DNA of 46,900 nucleotides, from positions 1 through 46,900 of the forward strand of contig JAAZXM010000030.1 of the NCBI GenBank assembly GCA_014240165.1, in the 5' to 3' direction. A program made the translations under genes and the position numbers. Shown in pieces: positions 25,768 through 35,181 of the stretch. How positions within the stretch are numbered: the first letter of the stretch is position 1; each line of letters begins with the position of its first letter. This stretch comes from Myxococcales bacterium. Lineage in GTDB: Bacteria > Myxococcota_A > UBA9160 > UBA4427. The notes below the pieces were generated by a model. It saw nothing but the letters and a program-made list of their open reading frames with translations. It had not been told where the DNA came from and made no database searches.

Positions 25768-26631
25768 TCAGCGTCTTTTTCTCTGGCCCGGCTTCAAGCG
25801 CCGGAAAGGCTTGGGCTGTTCCGCGATAGCCTCGCGCAATTTGGGCAAGAGGGCCTGCAGACGATCCCAGCCATCCCGCGACTCCACCCGCTCGGGACCG
25901 GGGCGCGGAAGAGCCAGGCCTCGCTCGGTCAAATCGAGGGCTGCCTTGTACTCATGACGCCCGGCGAAAAAGCGGGCATAGAAGAGATAGTTGAGCGGGT
26001 CGCTCGGGTCGATCTCCAGGGCTTGCGCGTAATATTTCTGAGCGCGTTTCTTGGAGCCTCCCAGAAAAAAGGGAACCACCTGGTCGATGGTGGCGAGGGT
26101 CCGCGCCGCAGCGCCCTCGGCGAAAGTGGGGTCGAGTTCCAGGCTGCGATTCAAATGGCCCCGAATAGCGCGCAGGGTGAAGATCATCTTGACGACCCCA
26201 ACCGACTGGCCATAGAGCGCCATATTGATCCCCGCCAGCAAATGGCAGGGCGCGCAGTCGGGCTTCAAAAGAGCCGAAGCCTCGGCGACATCCTGGCCAC
26301 GAAGGAAGAGCGCTTCCTTCTCCGGCTTTTCGCTGGCTACTCGGCTGCCGAGGTAGTAGGAGGTCATGGCCAATCGCCAGGCGGCCTCCCAGTCTTCGGG
26401 ATCCGCCCGGTAGAGCGCTTCGTAGCGCTCATTGGCGAACGCGGCTCGCGCTGGATCGGCCCTTTCCATGTAGGCCTGGTCGGCTTCCACGAAACGCGGT
26501 GCCGATTCCCAATCCGCCTGGGCCCGTGCAGCCCCAGGCAGGAGCAGTGAAAGAAACGTCGCCAGGAAAAATCCCAGGACGGCAGCGACCCGATTTCGAC
26601 TCAATACGGCAAACCTCCGGCCCTGAGTCAC
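25768..26631 (-). CDS. secreted TPR protein, TatT-like
   Basis: 287 residues from GTG at 26631; an in-frame TTG at 26604 has GGAGG 9 bases upstream and is a real alternative. A signal peptide ends near AARA (about residue 36). The mature protein is all helical with TPR units: YEALYRADPEDWEAAWRLA, HLNRSLELDPTFAEGAAARTL, KKRAQKYYAQALEIDPSDPLNYLFYARFFAG. A CAPC pair occurs in the middle (DCAPCHLLAG). The ending is strongly basic. The GGSKKRAQKYYAQALEIDP part recalls TatT proteins, periplasmic TPR trimers linked with TRAP transporters, but no TRAP genes are near. It lies 14 bases upstream of the amidase gene. Confidence 0.72.
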   Translation of the reverse strand: MTQGRRFAVLSRNRVAAVLGFFLATFLSLLLPGAARAQADWESAPRFVEADQAYMERADPARAAFANERYEALYRADPEDWEAAWRLAMTSYYLGSRVASEKPEKEALFLRGQDVAEASALLKPDCAPCHLLAGINMALYGQSVGVVKMIFTLRAIRGHLNRSLELDPTFAEGAAARTLATIDQVVPFFLGGSKKRAQKYYAQALEIDPSDPLNYLFYARFFAGRHEYKAALDLTERGLALPRPGPERVESRDGWDRLQALLPKLREAIAEQPKPFRRLKPGQRKRR

Positions 26632-26720
26632 CCGCGCCGTCCCGTTCGTTCCCGAGTTTCTTCTATCTCTTTCACGGAGCCAGAACCTAGAGGATTCCCG
26701 CGCTCCCGGAAATCGGCTCT

Positions 26721-29700
26721 CTAGGGTTGGATCGCCTCGGTTTCTCCCGCTGCCCCGCCTCCGAAGATGCGGCGAAAACTCTTCTTCACGAACTCCGTGG
26801 CGTCATCCAGCAGCAAGTAGAAGACAGGCACCACGAGTAGGGTCAGAATCGTCGAGGAGAACATGCCCATCGCCGTGGCGATCGCCATGGGGGCGCGGGT
26901 TTCGGACCCGGGACCGATGCCGAGGGCCGCGGGCAGAACGCCAAAGATCATCGAGATCGCTGTCATCAGGACTGGCCGCATCCGCACCGGGGCAGCCGTT
27001 CGTATGGCCTCCACCTTGTCCATGCCGCCGCGACGCAGTTGGTTCGCGTAATCCACCAACAAAATGGAGTTCTTTGTCACCAGTCCGAGCAGGAGAATGA
27101 TTCCGATCAAGCTGAAGATGTTGAGGCTATGGCCAAAGAGAAGTAACCCTCCAAGCGCTCCGACCATGGAGAGCGGCAAGGCGAGCATCACGGTGAGGGG
27201 ATGAATCAGACTCTCGAACTGCGCCGCGAGGATCATGTAGATGACCAGGATCCCCAGCATCATCGCCAATGCGAATTGTTCATTTCCCTCCCGCATCGCC
27301 TCGGCTTCACCCGACACCGCGAGGGTCACCCCTGGAGGCAGAACGTCTGCAGCCACTTTCTCGGCGTATTCAACGGCCTCGGCAAGCTTGATGCCCTCGA
27401 GATTGGCGCTGACGTTCACACTGCGTTGCCGATCGATTCGCGTGATCTCCGAAGCGGCCGCGCCCATCTCCACGGATACGAGATTGCGCAAGGCAACGGG
27501 CTCCCCCGCGCCGTTTCGCACATACAGAGCGCCGATGGCTTCGGGGTTCGCTCGATCCTCGCCCTCCACCCGCATGCGAATATCGTAACGGCGCCCGTCT
27601 TCCTTGAATGTGCCGACATCCATCCCGCCCACCATCATCTGAATCGTCTGGGCGATGGCCCTGGCATCCACGCCCATGGCCGCTGCCTTGTCACGGTCCG
27701 GCGTCACGGCAAGTTCCGGCAGGCCGAGTTTCAAGCTCTTGTCGATGCCAACAAAACCCGGATTCTTTGCGAGCCCGGCAACAAATGCACTTGAGATGCG
27801 ATCGAGTTCTTCAAGGGAAAGGTTGCCCCGGAGATCGACATCGAAACTTCCTCCAGTGCTCATCATCGACTCGCCCGGGTTGAAGATCCTAATCTGCCTG
27901 CCTGGAACCGACCCAAGATCCTTACGGGCCGCGGCGATCACTTCCATCACGCTGCGTGTGCGCTTTTCGTTGCTCGCCAGGGTTCCGAAGATCATCGAGC
28001 GATTGCTACGACTGGCCGTGTCGTAGCCGCCCCCGCTCCCCGCCGCAGAGAAAATGCCGACAACCTCTGGCTGAGCCAGGAACCAGTCTTCGTCATTCTC
28101 GAGGTATTCCAGGGAAGCCTGGAGGGAGGTACCCGGAAGTGCTTCCCCGTTGACAAAGAAAATACCCTCGTCCGAGGGCGGGAAGAATTCGCTCTTGAGT
28201 TCCGAACCGAAAAAAAACGCGAGCCCCAAAGAGGCGATGGTCGCCGTTGCCGTGATCGCGCGGTGGCGGAGGCTCGTTTCGAGAACCCGGCGATAGCTTG
28301 ATTCAAGGCCCTGAAAACCTCGCTCGAGACGTGTGTAGATGCTGCCTGGGCGACGCGCCTTCGGAGGTGGCATTCGAGCGGCGAGCATCGGCGTCACGGT
28401 CAGCGCGACGAAGAGCGAAATCATGACGCTACCCGCCACCACCAACCCGAACTCTCCCAGAAAGCTTCCGACCAGCCCTTCGACAAAAATCACCGGGATA
28501 AACACCGCTGCCACAGAGATCGTGGCCGCGGTCGCCGCGAAAGCGATCTCTCGGGTCCCTCGCTTGGCCGCTTCCCGCGCCGATTCGCCCTGCTCCCTAT
28601 GCCGTTCGATATTTTCGAGAACGACGATCGCGTCGTCGATTACAACCCCCACAGCGAGGGTCATTCCCAGGAGCGTCATCGTATTGAGCGTGAATCCGAA
28701 GAGCCAGACCAGGCCGAAGGTCGCTACCAGGGAAACCGGAATCGCGAGGGCGACGATCAACGTGGGCCGGGTCCGACGCAGGAAGACAAATACGGTTAAG
28801 ACCGCGAGAAGAGCACCGATCACCAGGGTGAACTGGGTTTCCGCGACGGCTTCACGTACGCCCCGCGAGAAGTCGATGAAGCCATCTCGATTCTCGAACT
28901 CAATCCCCTCGGGCAGGATCTTCTCCACCTCGTCGATCCGGCGCAGAACTTCGTCCACGATCCCCACGGTATTGCCACCCGATTGTTTTCGGATCCCCAG
29001 CCCCACGGTCTCGGCGCCGTTGTAGCGAGCGATGACCTCCTGGTCCGCGGCACCGTCCTCGATTCGCGCAACGTCTCGGAGCAGAACAGGGGCGCCTTCT
29101 CCCTGGCTGATGACCATTCGCTCCAGGGCCTGCATAGTCTCGAACTCGGCATCGGTCTTGACCGCATATTCGACTCGACTTCCCTCAACTTTGCCCGCCG
29201 GAAGCTCCACGTGCTCGCGCTTGAAGGCTTGATACACGTCGAGGGCTGAGAGTTTGCGGGCTTGCAACGCTTCGCCGTCAAGCCAGATCCGAATATTCCG
29301 CTCGAGCCCTCCGAACATTGCCACTCCGGCAACGCCTTCTATGGTTTCGAGTCGAGGGTTGATCTGGCGTTTGACGATCTCGTACGCCTCCACCGGGTCC
29401 TTGCTGGTCTTGAGTGGAATCCAGAGCACGGGCTGATCGTTCGGATTGAAGGAATCCACGATGGGTGGTTCAACTTCGGGTGGCAGTTCGTAACGCGCCT
29501 GGGCAACCTTGTCCCGCACTTCCTGGGTCGCTATGTCGATATCGGTTCCCAATTCGAACTCGACCTGGATGAGCGAGGCACCCCGAAAACTCGTAGACGA
29601 GATCTTTCGAACGCCAGCGATGGTATTGAAACCTTCTTCGAGGACATCCGTCACATCCTCTTCAATACCTTCCGGCGTCGCATCATCGAGCATCGCCGTC

Positions 29701-29840
29701 ACCGACAGCACCGGGAATTCCATGTTCGGAAATTGGTCTACACCGAGACGGTTATAGCCGAGGATTCCGAACACGATGAGCGCAAGAATCATCATCCAGG
29801 TGAGGACGGGGCGCTCGATGGAAATATCAGAAAGGGTCAC
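26721..29840 (-). CDS. RND-family (HAE1, AcrB-like) efflux pump inner-membrane subunit
   Basis: 1039 residues from a GTG at 29840 that overlaps the stop of the adaptor gene (GTGA at 29837-29840); the frame is open upstream but that part is the adaptor gene. It starts with the typical DISIERPVLTWMMILALIVFGI. The TM4 proton-relay motif GVVIDDAIVVLENI is present, as are the duplicated porter loops and the late segment GLVTKNSILLVDYANQ. It takes drugs, lipophilic compounds or solvents from the periplasm and passes them to an outer-membrane channel, driven by protons. No TolC-like gene is adjacent, so it must borrow one. Controlled by the upstream TetR gene. Confidence 0.95.
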   Translation of the reverse strand: MTLSDISIERPVLTWMMILALIVFGILGYNRLGVDQFPNMEFPVLSVTAMLDDATPEGIEEDVTDVLEEGFNTIAGVRKISSTSFRGASLIQVEFELGTDIDIATQEVRDKVAQARYELPPEVEPPIVDSFNPNDQPVLWIPLKTSKDPVEAYEIVKRQINPRLETIEGVAGVAMFGGLERNIRIWLDGEALQARKLSALDVYQAFKREHVELPAGKVEGSRVEYAVKTDAEFETMQALERMVISQGEGAPVLLRDVARIEDGAADQEVIARYNGAETVGLGIRKQSGGNTVGIVDEVLRRIDEVEKILPEGIEFENRDGFIDFSRGVREAVAETQFTLVIGALLAVLTVFVFLRRTRPTLIVALAIPVSLVATFGLVWLFGFTLNTMTLLGMTLAVGVVIDDAIVVLENIERHREQGESAREAAKRGTREIAFAATAATISVAAVFIPVIFVEGLVGSFLGEFGLVVAGSVMISLFVALTVTPMLAARMPPPKARRPGSIYTRLERGFQGLESSYRRVLETSLRHRAITATATIASLGLAFFFGSELKSEFFPPSDEGIFFVNGEALPGTSLQASLEYLENDEDWFLAQPEVVGIFSAAGSGGGYDTASRSNRSMIFGTLASNEKRTRSVMEVIAAARKDLGSVPGRQIRIFNPGESMMSTGGSFDVDLRGNLSLEELDRISSAFVAGLAKNPGFVGIDKSLKLGLPELAVTPDRDKAAAMGVDARAIAQTIQMMVGGMDVGTFKEDGRRYDIRMRVEGEDRANPEAIGALYVRNGAGEPVALRNLVSVEMGAAASEITRIDRQRSVNVSANLEGIKLAEAVEYAEKVAADVLPPGVTLAVSGEAEAMREGNEQFALAMMLGILVIYMILAAQFESLIHPLTVMLALPLSMVGALGGLLLFGHSLNIFSLIGIILLLGLVTKNSILLVDYANQLRRGGMDKVEAIRTAAPVRMRPVLMTAISMIFGVLPAALGIGPGSETRAPMAIATAMGMFSSTILTLLVVPVFYLLLDDATEFVKKSFRRIFGGGAAGETEAIQP

Positions 29841-31027
29841 CCGTCTGCTCCCGGCATGATGGACGAAGCGGGCGCAGCTACTTGGGGCATGCCCACCGGG
29901 CGACCGTCGCGACTGCGAATCGAGACCGCGCCTCCGTCGACCAGGTTTCGTTGCCCGCGAACCACGACGCGATCGCCCTCCACGAGCCCGCCGCGCACCT
30001 CGACCCATCCGTCGGCGAAGACACCCATTTCAACCGAGACGCGCTGGACGCGATCGACATCCACGATTCGATAAAGCTCCGCGCCACCGGCCCGCTGAAG
30101 AAGCGCTTCTTCCGGCACCATGATGACATCGCTGCGTTCACTCACGCCCAACTCGACACGAGCGAATAGGCCCGGCCGCAAGCGGCCCGCAGTATTCGAC
30201 AACTCCGCCTTGACGCGAAGCGTTCTTGTAATGGGGTCGATCGTCGGGGAAACGACGGTGACCACAGCCGCGAAGCGCTCATCGGGAAAAGGCGCCAGGC
30301 TCACCTCAACGGCCTGCCCAGGACGCACGAGCCCCGAATCAACCTCGGCCACGGAAAACTCGGTCTCGATGGGATCGAGCGTCACGATTTCGAAGAGCGG
30401 CAGCCCGACACTGAGGTATTCCCCCACGCTCACCGTGCGACGCGCCACCAAACCGGCGAAGGGCGTGCGCACCGAAGCGTCTTCCAATGCCCGGCGAGCC
30501 AGTCCAAGCCGAGCCTCGCCGGCGGTCTTGCGCGAGTGTGCAAGTTTCAACGCCGTCTGCGCTTCATCCAGGCGCGCGCGAGACGCGGCATCGCGCTTAT
30601 TCAGACGTTGGATCCGGTCCATCGCCCTCCAGTTCTCCACTACCTGGGCGCTGGCCTCGGCAAGTTGCGCCTCGGCGCTGGCCATCTCGAGTTCGCGCCT
30701 TTGGGGGTCGATCTCAAGCAGAATCTGGTTCGCCTTGACTGCATCGCCTTCCTCCACAGCGATCCCTGTCACCTGGCCCGATATCTGAGCGGCGATGGTT
30801 GCCTCGGCTTTGGCCACCAATTGACCAGTCGCTGTGATGCGGTCGACGACATCCCGGACCACCACCCTGGCCACCATGACAGGGGGGGACGCCTCTGAGC
30901 GACCAAGCACTTCGGTTTCGTCATTGCAGCCGGACAATGACGTGCCGGCGATAAGGACGAGCGCGAGCAGAACAGCTCGGGAAGACAGCTTCGCACCGAG
31001 ATTCATGCTCAAATTATTGACCTTCAT
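29837..31027 (-). CDS. RND efflux periplasmic adaptor (HlyD/AcrA family) lipoprotein
   Basis: 396 residues from the ATG at 31027, preceded by AAGGGGG about 8 bases away and overlapping the end of the TetR gene by 14 bases; an in-frame upstream start at 31090 would lie deeper in that gene. A lipobox is seen at SLSGC. The barrel-sandwich halves are GQLVAKAEATIAAQISGQVTG and ASVRTPFAGLVARRTVSVGEYL, on either side of a helical hairpin with Gln/Arg/Ala-rich heptads. It links the RND pump to the outer-membrane channel. Confidence 0.93.
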   Translation of the reverse strand: MKVNNLSMNLGAKLSSRAVLLALVLIAGTSLSGCNDETEVLGRSEASPPVMVARVVVRDVVDRITATGQLVAKAEATIAAQISGQVTGIAVEEGDAVKANQILLEIDPQRRELEMASAEAQLAEASAQVVENWRAMDRIQRLNKRDAASRARLDEAQTALKLAHSRKTAGEARLGLARRALEDASVRTPFAGLVARRTVSVGEYLSVGLPLFEIVTLDPIETEFSVAEVDSGLVRPGQAVEVSLAPFPDERFAAVVTVVSPTIDPITRTLRVKAELSNTAGRLRPGLFARVELGVSERSDVIMVPEEALLQRAGGAELYRIVDVDRVQRVSVEMGVFADGWVEVRGGLVEGDRVVVRGQRNLVDGGAVSIRSRDGRPVGMPQVAAPASSIMPGADG

Positions 31028-31658
31028 GGCCACTACCCCCTTGGCGCGTTCGTGACGCAAATTCGTCGAGCCATCCTCGGAAGAGCGCATCTACGCTCGC
31101 TTCCAGCAGGCCCGGGCTCCAGTCCTTATCCGGCCGAACCGCGGGCAGCGATATGAGCCCATGAAGACATGCCCAGAGCGATTGGCTGATGATTTCAAGT
31201 TCCGACTCGGTGATCTGATTGCTTTGAAGCAGGTTGCCCAGCGGCTTGGATAAAAGGTCGACCGCCCTTTGTCCTGCCGATCCCGGCGAGGGATCCCGAT
31301 CGCGTGGCTGGTTGATGAGGTGGTAATGAGTCGGATTGCGAATACCCCAACGCGCGAAGACCAGGCTGAGCGTTCGCGCCTGGTCCACTGGATCGGACTC
31401 GGCCGGCAGTCCTTCGAGTTCTTTGACCAGGTCTTCGAGCTTCTCTTCCACGACGGCTTCGAGCAGTCCCGGCTTGTCGGTGAAATAGTGGTAGATGGTG
31501 GGGGCGGAGTAGCCACAGCGCTCCACCAACGCGCGCATGGAGAAGCCCGCATAGCCGGATTCGGCCATCAGGGCCTCGGTGGCAGAGAGAATCGTTCGGC
31601 GAGCGTCGTCGCGGTGTCGGGCGCGCCGCAATTGGGCGGCCTGGGCCGGCGGGGGCAT
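31014..31658 (-). CDS. TetR/AcrR-family repressor
   Basis: 214 residues. The N-terminal HTH is clear: ILSATEALMAESGYAGFSMRALVERCGYSAPTIYHYF (about 23-59), with the usual recognition helix SAPTIYHYF. The C-terminal ligand domain has no recognisable specificity. It overlaps the efflux adaptor gene, so repressor and pump share one transcript and the repressor should regulate itself. A 34-bp palindrome 68 bases upstream of its ATG is the probable binding site. Confidence 0.93.
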   Translation of the reverse strand: MPPPAQAAQLRRARHRDDARRTILSATEALMAESGYAGFSMRALVERCGYSAPTIYHYFTDKPGLLEAVVEEKLEDLVKELEGLPAESDPVDQARTLSLVFARWGIRNPTHYHLINQPRDRDPSPGSAGQRAVDLLSKPLGNLLQSNQITESELEIISQSLWACLHGLISLPAVRPDKDWSPGLLEASVDALFRGWLDEFASRTRQGGSGHEGQ

Positions 31659-31725
31659 GAGATGAAGCCTCGAGGAGCTGGGGGGGAAGTTCGCTGCCTG
31701 CCCCCGGCATTGCCGTGGAGCGGCG

Positions 31726-31759
31726 TCTAACGGTGTTTCAGCTGTGTAACAGCGTTAGA
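31726..31759. promoter_or_regulatory. 34-bp palindrome, probable TetR operator
   Basis: Arms TCTAACG and CGTTAGA enclose TGTTTCA-GCTG-TGTAACA, so that about 13 of 15 bases per arm are symmetric. It lies 68 bases upstream of the TetR start in the gap between the efflux operon and the divergent acyl-CoA synthetase gene. Position, length and symmetry fit an AcrR-type operator; it may affect both directions. Confidence 0.6.
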
Positions 31760-31934
31760 GCCGCATTGGTTAGCACACTCTGCCGAGCCGTCCAATAAGC
31801 CTTCTCTAAGACTGCAATTTCTTCCCCCTTGGGAGCCAGCTGGAAGCCTCCCCAGGCGGGATTACCCGGGTCGGTCCGGGTATGCTCGGCCATCCGGTCC
31901 GGCCCAGGGGACCAATCGAGGAGGCGCGGTCGGG

Positions 31935-33452
31935 ATGGGTTCCGCTGACAATCACCATATCGCGCCCGGTTTCCGCTTCGATCCAAGCGCTGGGGGCCGG
32001 GAAACCCTACCCGGCTCCTGGGCTGCCCATTGGAAAGCCACCCCCGAACGGCCCGCCCTGCGCTTCGCTGACGGCACCGCCCTGAATTACGGCGAATTGG
32101 AGGCCGCATCCCGGCGAGCCGCCGGGCGACTCCACTCCGCCGGATTGGGAGCGGGCGAGCGGGTTCTCTTCTCCGCCGCGAGCAGCGCGCAGGGAGTCGT
32201 GGCCCACGTGGCGTGTCTGCGTCTGGGCTTGGTGGTCATTCCCGCGAACACCGCATACCGCCAGGCCGAAGTCGCGCATGTGGTGGGCGATGCACGCCCC
32301 TCGGCCGCCATCGTGGACGAACCCCAACGAGGCGAATGGATCCGGGCAGCAGCCGACATCCCCGTCCTCACCCCGGACCTTCCGCTGGACGAAGCCCCCG
32401 CCCCGATTCTCGACCAATCCGCTGCAGAGTCGCCCGCCCTCATCGGCTACACGTCGGGAACCACCGGTCGCCCCAAAGGCGCCGTGCTCAGCCACGGAAA
32501 TCTCCTATCGAGTGTGGAGGCCCTTCGCCTGGCCTGGCGCTGGTCCCCCGACGACCGACTGGTTCTCGCCCTGCCCCTCTTCCACATGCACGGACTCGGC
32601 GTCGGGCTTCACGGCACCCTTCACGCTGGGGCCAGCGCCATGATCCTCCCGCGCTTCGATCCCGACGAGGTTCTGGACGCTGCTGCGGCCTTCGATGCCA
32701 CGCTCTTCTTCGGGGTACCCACGCTCTACCACCGCCTGATGCAATCGGATCGGGTGAGCGAACTGGCCCGCCTGCGGCTCTGCGTTTCGGGTTCGGCCCC
32801 CCTGCCCGCCGAATTGCATGCCCGCTTCGAGGCACAAACCGGCCAACGCATCATCGAGCGCTACGGGATGACCGAGACCGTGATGCTTGTCTCGAACCCC
32901 GTCGAGGGAGACAGGCGCCCCGGCACCGTGGGACTGCCCTTGCCCGGGGTCGAAATGCGCCTTGCGGGCGAGCCGCCCGAGATCGAGGTGCGCGGGCCCA
33001 ACGTATTCGCGGGCTACTTGGACCGACCCGATGCCAATGCCGAGGCCTTCCGGGAGGACGGCTTCTTCCGAACCGGGGATCTCGGTCACCTGGATGAGGC
33101 CGGCTATCTCTGCATTGCGGGCCGCGCGCGGGAGTTGCTGATCAGCGGTGGCTACAACGTCTATCCACGCGAGGTCGAAGAAGCCCTGGGCGAGCATCCG
33201 GAAATCGTCGAAAGCGCGGTGGTGGGCACACCCTCGGAAGAATGGGGCGACGCGGTCACCGCCTACCTCGTCCCTCGACCCGGCGCCCAGCCCACGGTGG
33301 CCGAGGTGCGACATTTCCTGGGCGAACGGCTCGCCCCTTATAAACACCCGCGAACGGTCTATTGCGTGGAAGCGCTGCCGCGCAACGCCCTGGGCAAGGT
33401 GCAGAAGCATCGGCTGGAAAACGGCCGCATTCTGGACGAGGAAGCCGATTAA
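31935..33452 (+). CDS. acyl-CoA synthetase, MatB/ACSF3-like
   Basis: 505 residues, an ANL-superfamily adenylating enzyme. Motifs in order: YTSGTTGRPKG (172-182, phosphate loop), RYGMTET followed by SNP and GDRRPGTVG, FFRTGDLG, the hinge GRARELLISGGYNVYP, and the catalytic Lys in PRNALGK (Lys488). The stretch after RYGMTET closely recalls malonyl-CoA synthetases of the MatB type, which activate malonate or methylmalonate with ATP and CoA. Another short carboxylic acid is possible. The ATG at 31935 has GAGGAGG 10 bases upstream. Its upstream region carries the TetR palindrome. The P450 gene follows 179 bases later. Confidence 0.88.
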   Translation: MGSADNHHIAPGFRFDPSAGGRETLPGSWAAHWKATPERPALRFADGTALNYGELEAASRRAAGRLHSAGLGAGERVLFSAASSAQGVVAHVACLRLGLVVIPANTAYRQAEVAHVVGDARPSAAIVDEPQRGEWIRAAADIPVLTPDLPLDEAPAPILDQSAAESPALIGYTSGTTGRPKGAVLSHGNLLSSVEALRLAWRWSPDDRLVLALPLFHMHGLGVGLHGTLHAGASAMILPRFDPDEVLDAAAAFDATLFFGVPTLYHRLMQSDRVSELARLRLCVSGSAPLPAELHARFEAQTGQRIIERYGMTETVMLVSNPVEGDRRPGTVGLPLPGVEMRLAGEPPEIEVRGPNVFAGYLDRPDANAEAFREDGFFRTGDLGHLDEAGYLCIAGRARELLISGGYNVYPREVEEALGEHPEIVESAVVGTPSEEWGDAVTAYLVPRPGAQPTVAEVRHFLGERLAPYKHPRTVYCVEALPRNALGKVQKHRLENGRILDEEAD

Positions 33453-33631
33453 CTCCGATTGGGGGAGCAGGCATCTACGCTTTTGCATTCCAGGGTCGCG
33501 GGTGCGAACCACGACAAAGCGCCTACCCTCGATGATTCCCGGCGATGCCCGTTTCTCCTCGGCATCGTTCCAGAACATTAGGGAAGCCCGTCCACTATCC
33601 GCAGCGCGCGGAACTCTGACCCGGAGCAAAA

Positions 33632-34840
33632 ATGTCCGACCACCCCACCCGCACTGAAATTCAACTGCTCGACGGTGAGTTCTACATTGATCGCCCGCTG
33701 GACCACTATGCATGGATGAGGGCCCACGCGCCGGTCTACTACGACGCCGGCGGCGATATTTGGGGGGTCAGCCTCCACGAAGACATCATGAAGGTGTCGA
33801 AAACCCCCGAAGTCTTTTGCTCGGGCCAGAGTTCGCGCCCGGAACGCGGCGTACTCATCCCCTCGATGATCAACATGGACGATCCCGATCACAAGCGACG
33901 CCGTAACCTCGTCAACAGCGGCTTTACGCCCAGACGTCTCGAGGAGAGTCGGAGCAAGATTCGCCGCATCACGAACCAACTCATCGACGGCGTCTGCGAA
34001 CGGGGCGAATGCGAGTTTGTGCGAGAGATCGCCGCCCCGCTACCGCTGATCATGATTGGCGACATGCTGGGCATGCCCGAAGAAGACTTCGAGACCCTGC
34101 TCCGATGGTCCGAGGATATGCTGGCGGCGACCTCCGCCACCGCCAGCCCCGACCTGCAGGAACGCGCCCAGCAGGCGGGCATCGAATACGCCACCTACGC
34201 ACTGGACGCCATCGCGACAAGAAGGCAAAAGCCCTCGGGCGACCTGCTCTCCACCCTCGTCCACGCCGAAATCGGCGGCCATCGCCTGGATGACGAGGCC
34301 CTTATTCACGAATCGCTCCTGATCCTCGTGGGCGGCGACGAGACGACCCGCCACGTCATTACCGAGGGAACACTCGCCCTGATGGAAAACCCCGATCAGC
34401 GGCAGAAATTGATCGACGACCCCGCGAAGGTTCCCACGGCCGTAGAGGAACTCCTTCGCTGGGTCTCCCCCATCAAGAACATGAACCGCACCGCGACCCA
34501 GGAAACCGAGTTGCGCGGCCAGAAGATCAAGGAAGGTGACCGGCTTTTGCTGCTCTACCCATCGGGAAATCGCGATGAGCGCGTGTACTCGGAGCCCAAC
34601 GTTCTGGACGTAGAGCGAAATCCCAATCCCCATGTCGCCTTTGGGGGCTATGGCACACACCACTGCCTGGGAGCCAGCCTCGCCCGGCTGGAATTGCAAA
34701 TCATGTTCGAGGAACTCACCCAGCGCCTGCCGGATCTCGAATTGGCGAACGACCAGCCTCTGCCCCAGCGGGCCTCGAATTTCATCACCGGTATCGAGGC
34801 CATGCCGGTTCGCTTTACCCCGACGCCGCCCCGGGGCTGA
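33632..34840 (+). CDS. cytochrome P450
   Basis: 402 residues, the length of soluble bacterial class I P450s. I-helix LVGGDETTRH (acid and Thr for oxygen activation), K-helix EELLRW (E-x-x-R), and the haem loop FGGYGTHHCLG with Cys345 as iron ligand are all intact. INMDDPDHKRRRNLVNSGFTPRR in the C-helix region resembles the CYP125/CYP142/CYP124 group, which oxidise sterol side chains or branched lipids, so such a substrate is possible. No ferredoxin or reductase gene is adjacent. The start has GGAG upstream. Confidence 0.94.
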   Translation: MSDHPTRTEIQLLDGEFYIDRPLDHYAWMRAHAPVYYDAGGDIWGVSLHEDIMKVSKTPEVFCSGQSSRPERGVLIPSMINMDDPDHKRRRNLVNSGFTPRRLEESRSKIRRITNQLIDGVCERGECEFVREIAAPLPLIMIGDMLGMPEEDFETLLRWSEDMLAATSATASPDLQERAQQAGIEYATYALDAIATRRQKPSGDLLSTLVHAEIGGHRLDDEALIHESLLILVGGDETTRHVITEGTLALMENPDQRQKLIDDPAKVPTAVEELLRWVSPIKNMNRTATQETELRGQKIKEGDRLLLLYPSGNRDERVYSEPNVLDVERNPNPHVAFGGYGTHHCLGASLARLELQIMFEELTQRLPDLELANDQPLPQRASNFITGIEAMPVRFTPTPPRG

Positions 34841-35181
34841 GCACTTCCCGGGGTCCACCTCGCCCCCGAACCTCGAGGGGCCCGTGCGTGCGCGCAGCGC
34901 CGCCTCCCCGTCCGCTTCCGTGCAGAGAGACGGGCATCCGTCGGCCTGAGCGGCCCCTGCCCGGCCCATGCCGAGGGGCCGAATTCAACGCGCAGTCTCG
35001 GGAATCGGCTCAAACCGAACGGCCGAAACCGACTCGCTTTTCGGGAACTATTTTCAAATCCCTAATTTTAAAAGCTTTTTCAGATCGACCAGACTGGCTT
35101 GTTTGTTGCATTCAATGTGCGTAATTCACAATGAATTTCAGCGGATAAGCGCTCACTTTCCAATTATGGCGGTCTAAAACG
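34841..35181. other. intergenic region upstream of the haem kinase
   Basis: 341 bases. The first half is GC-rich and holds CGGCCCC...GGGGCCG (about 34951-34982), a 7-bp stem with a 17-base loop that may end the P450 transcript. The second half (about 35030-35180) is markedly AT-rich, contains the palindrome AAAAGCTTTT and carries the sigma54 promoter listed at 35095. The AT-rich stretch could suit bending by IHF. Confidence 0.5.
35095..35110 (+). promoter_or_regulatory. sigma54 (-24/-12) promoter candidate of the haem kinase gene
   Basis: TGGCTTG-TTTG-TTGCA matches the consensus TGGCACG-N4-TTGCA with the invariant GG (35096-35097) and GC (35108-35109) exactly 10 bases apart. RNA would start near 35121, about 60 bases before the ATG. 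A sigma54 activator is encoded in the same gene group at 39997. Confidence 0.65.
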
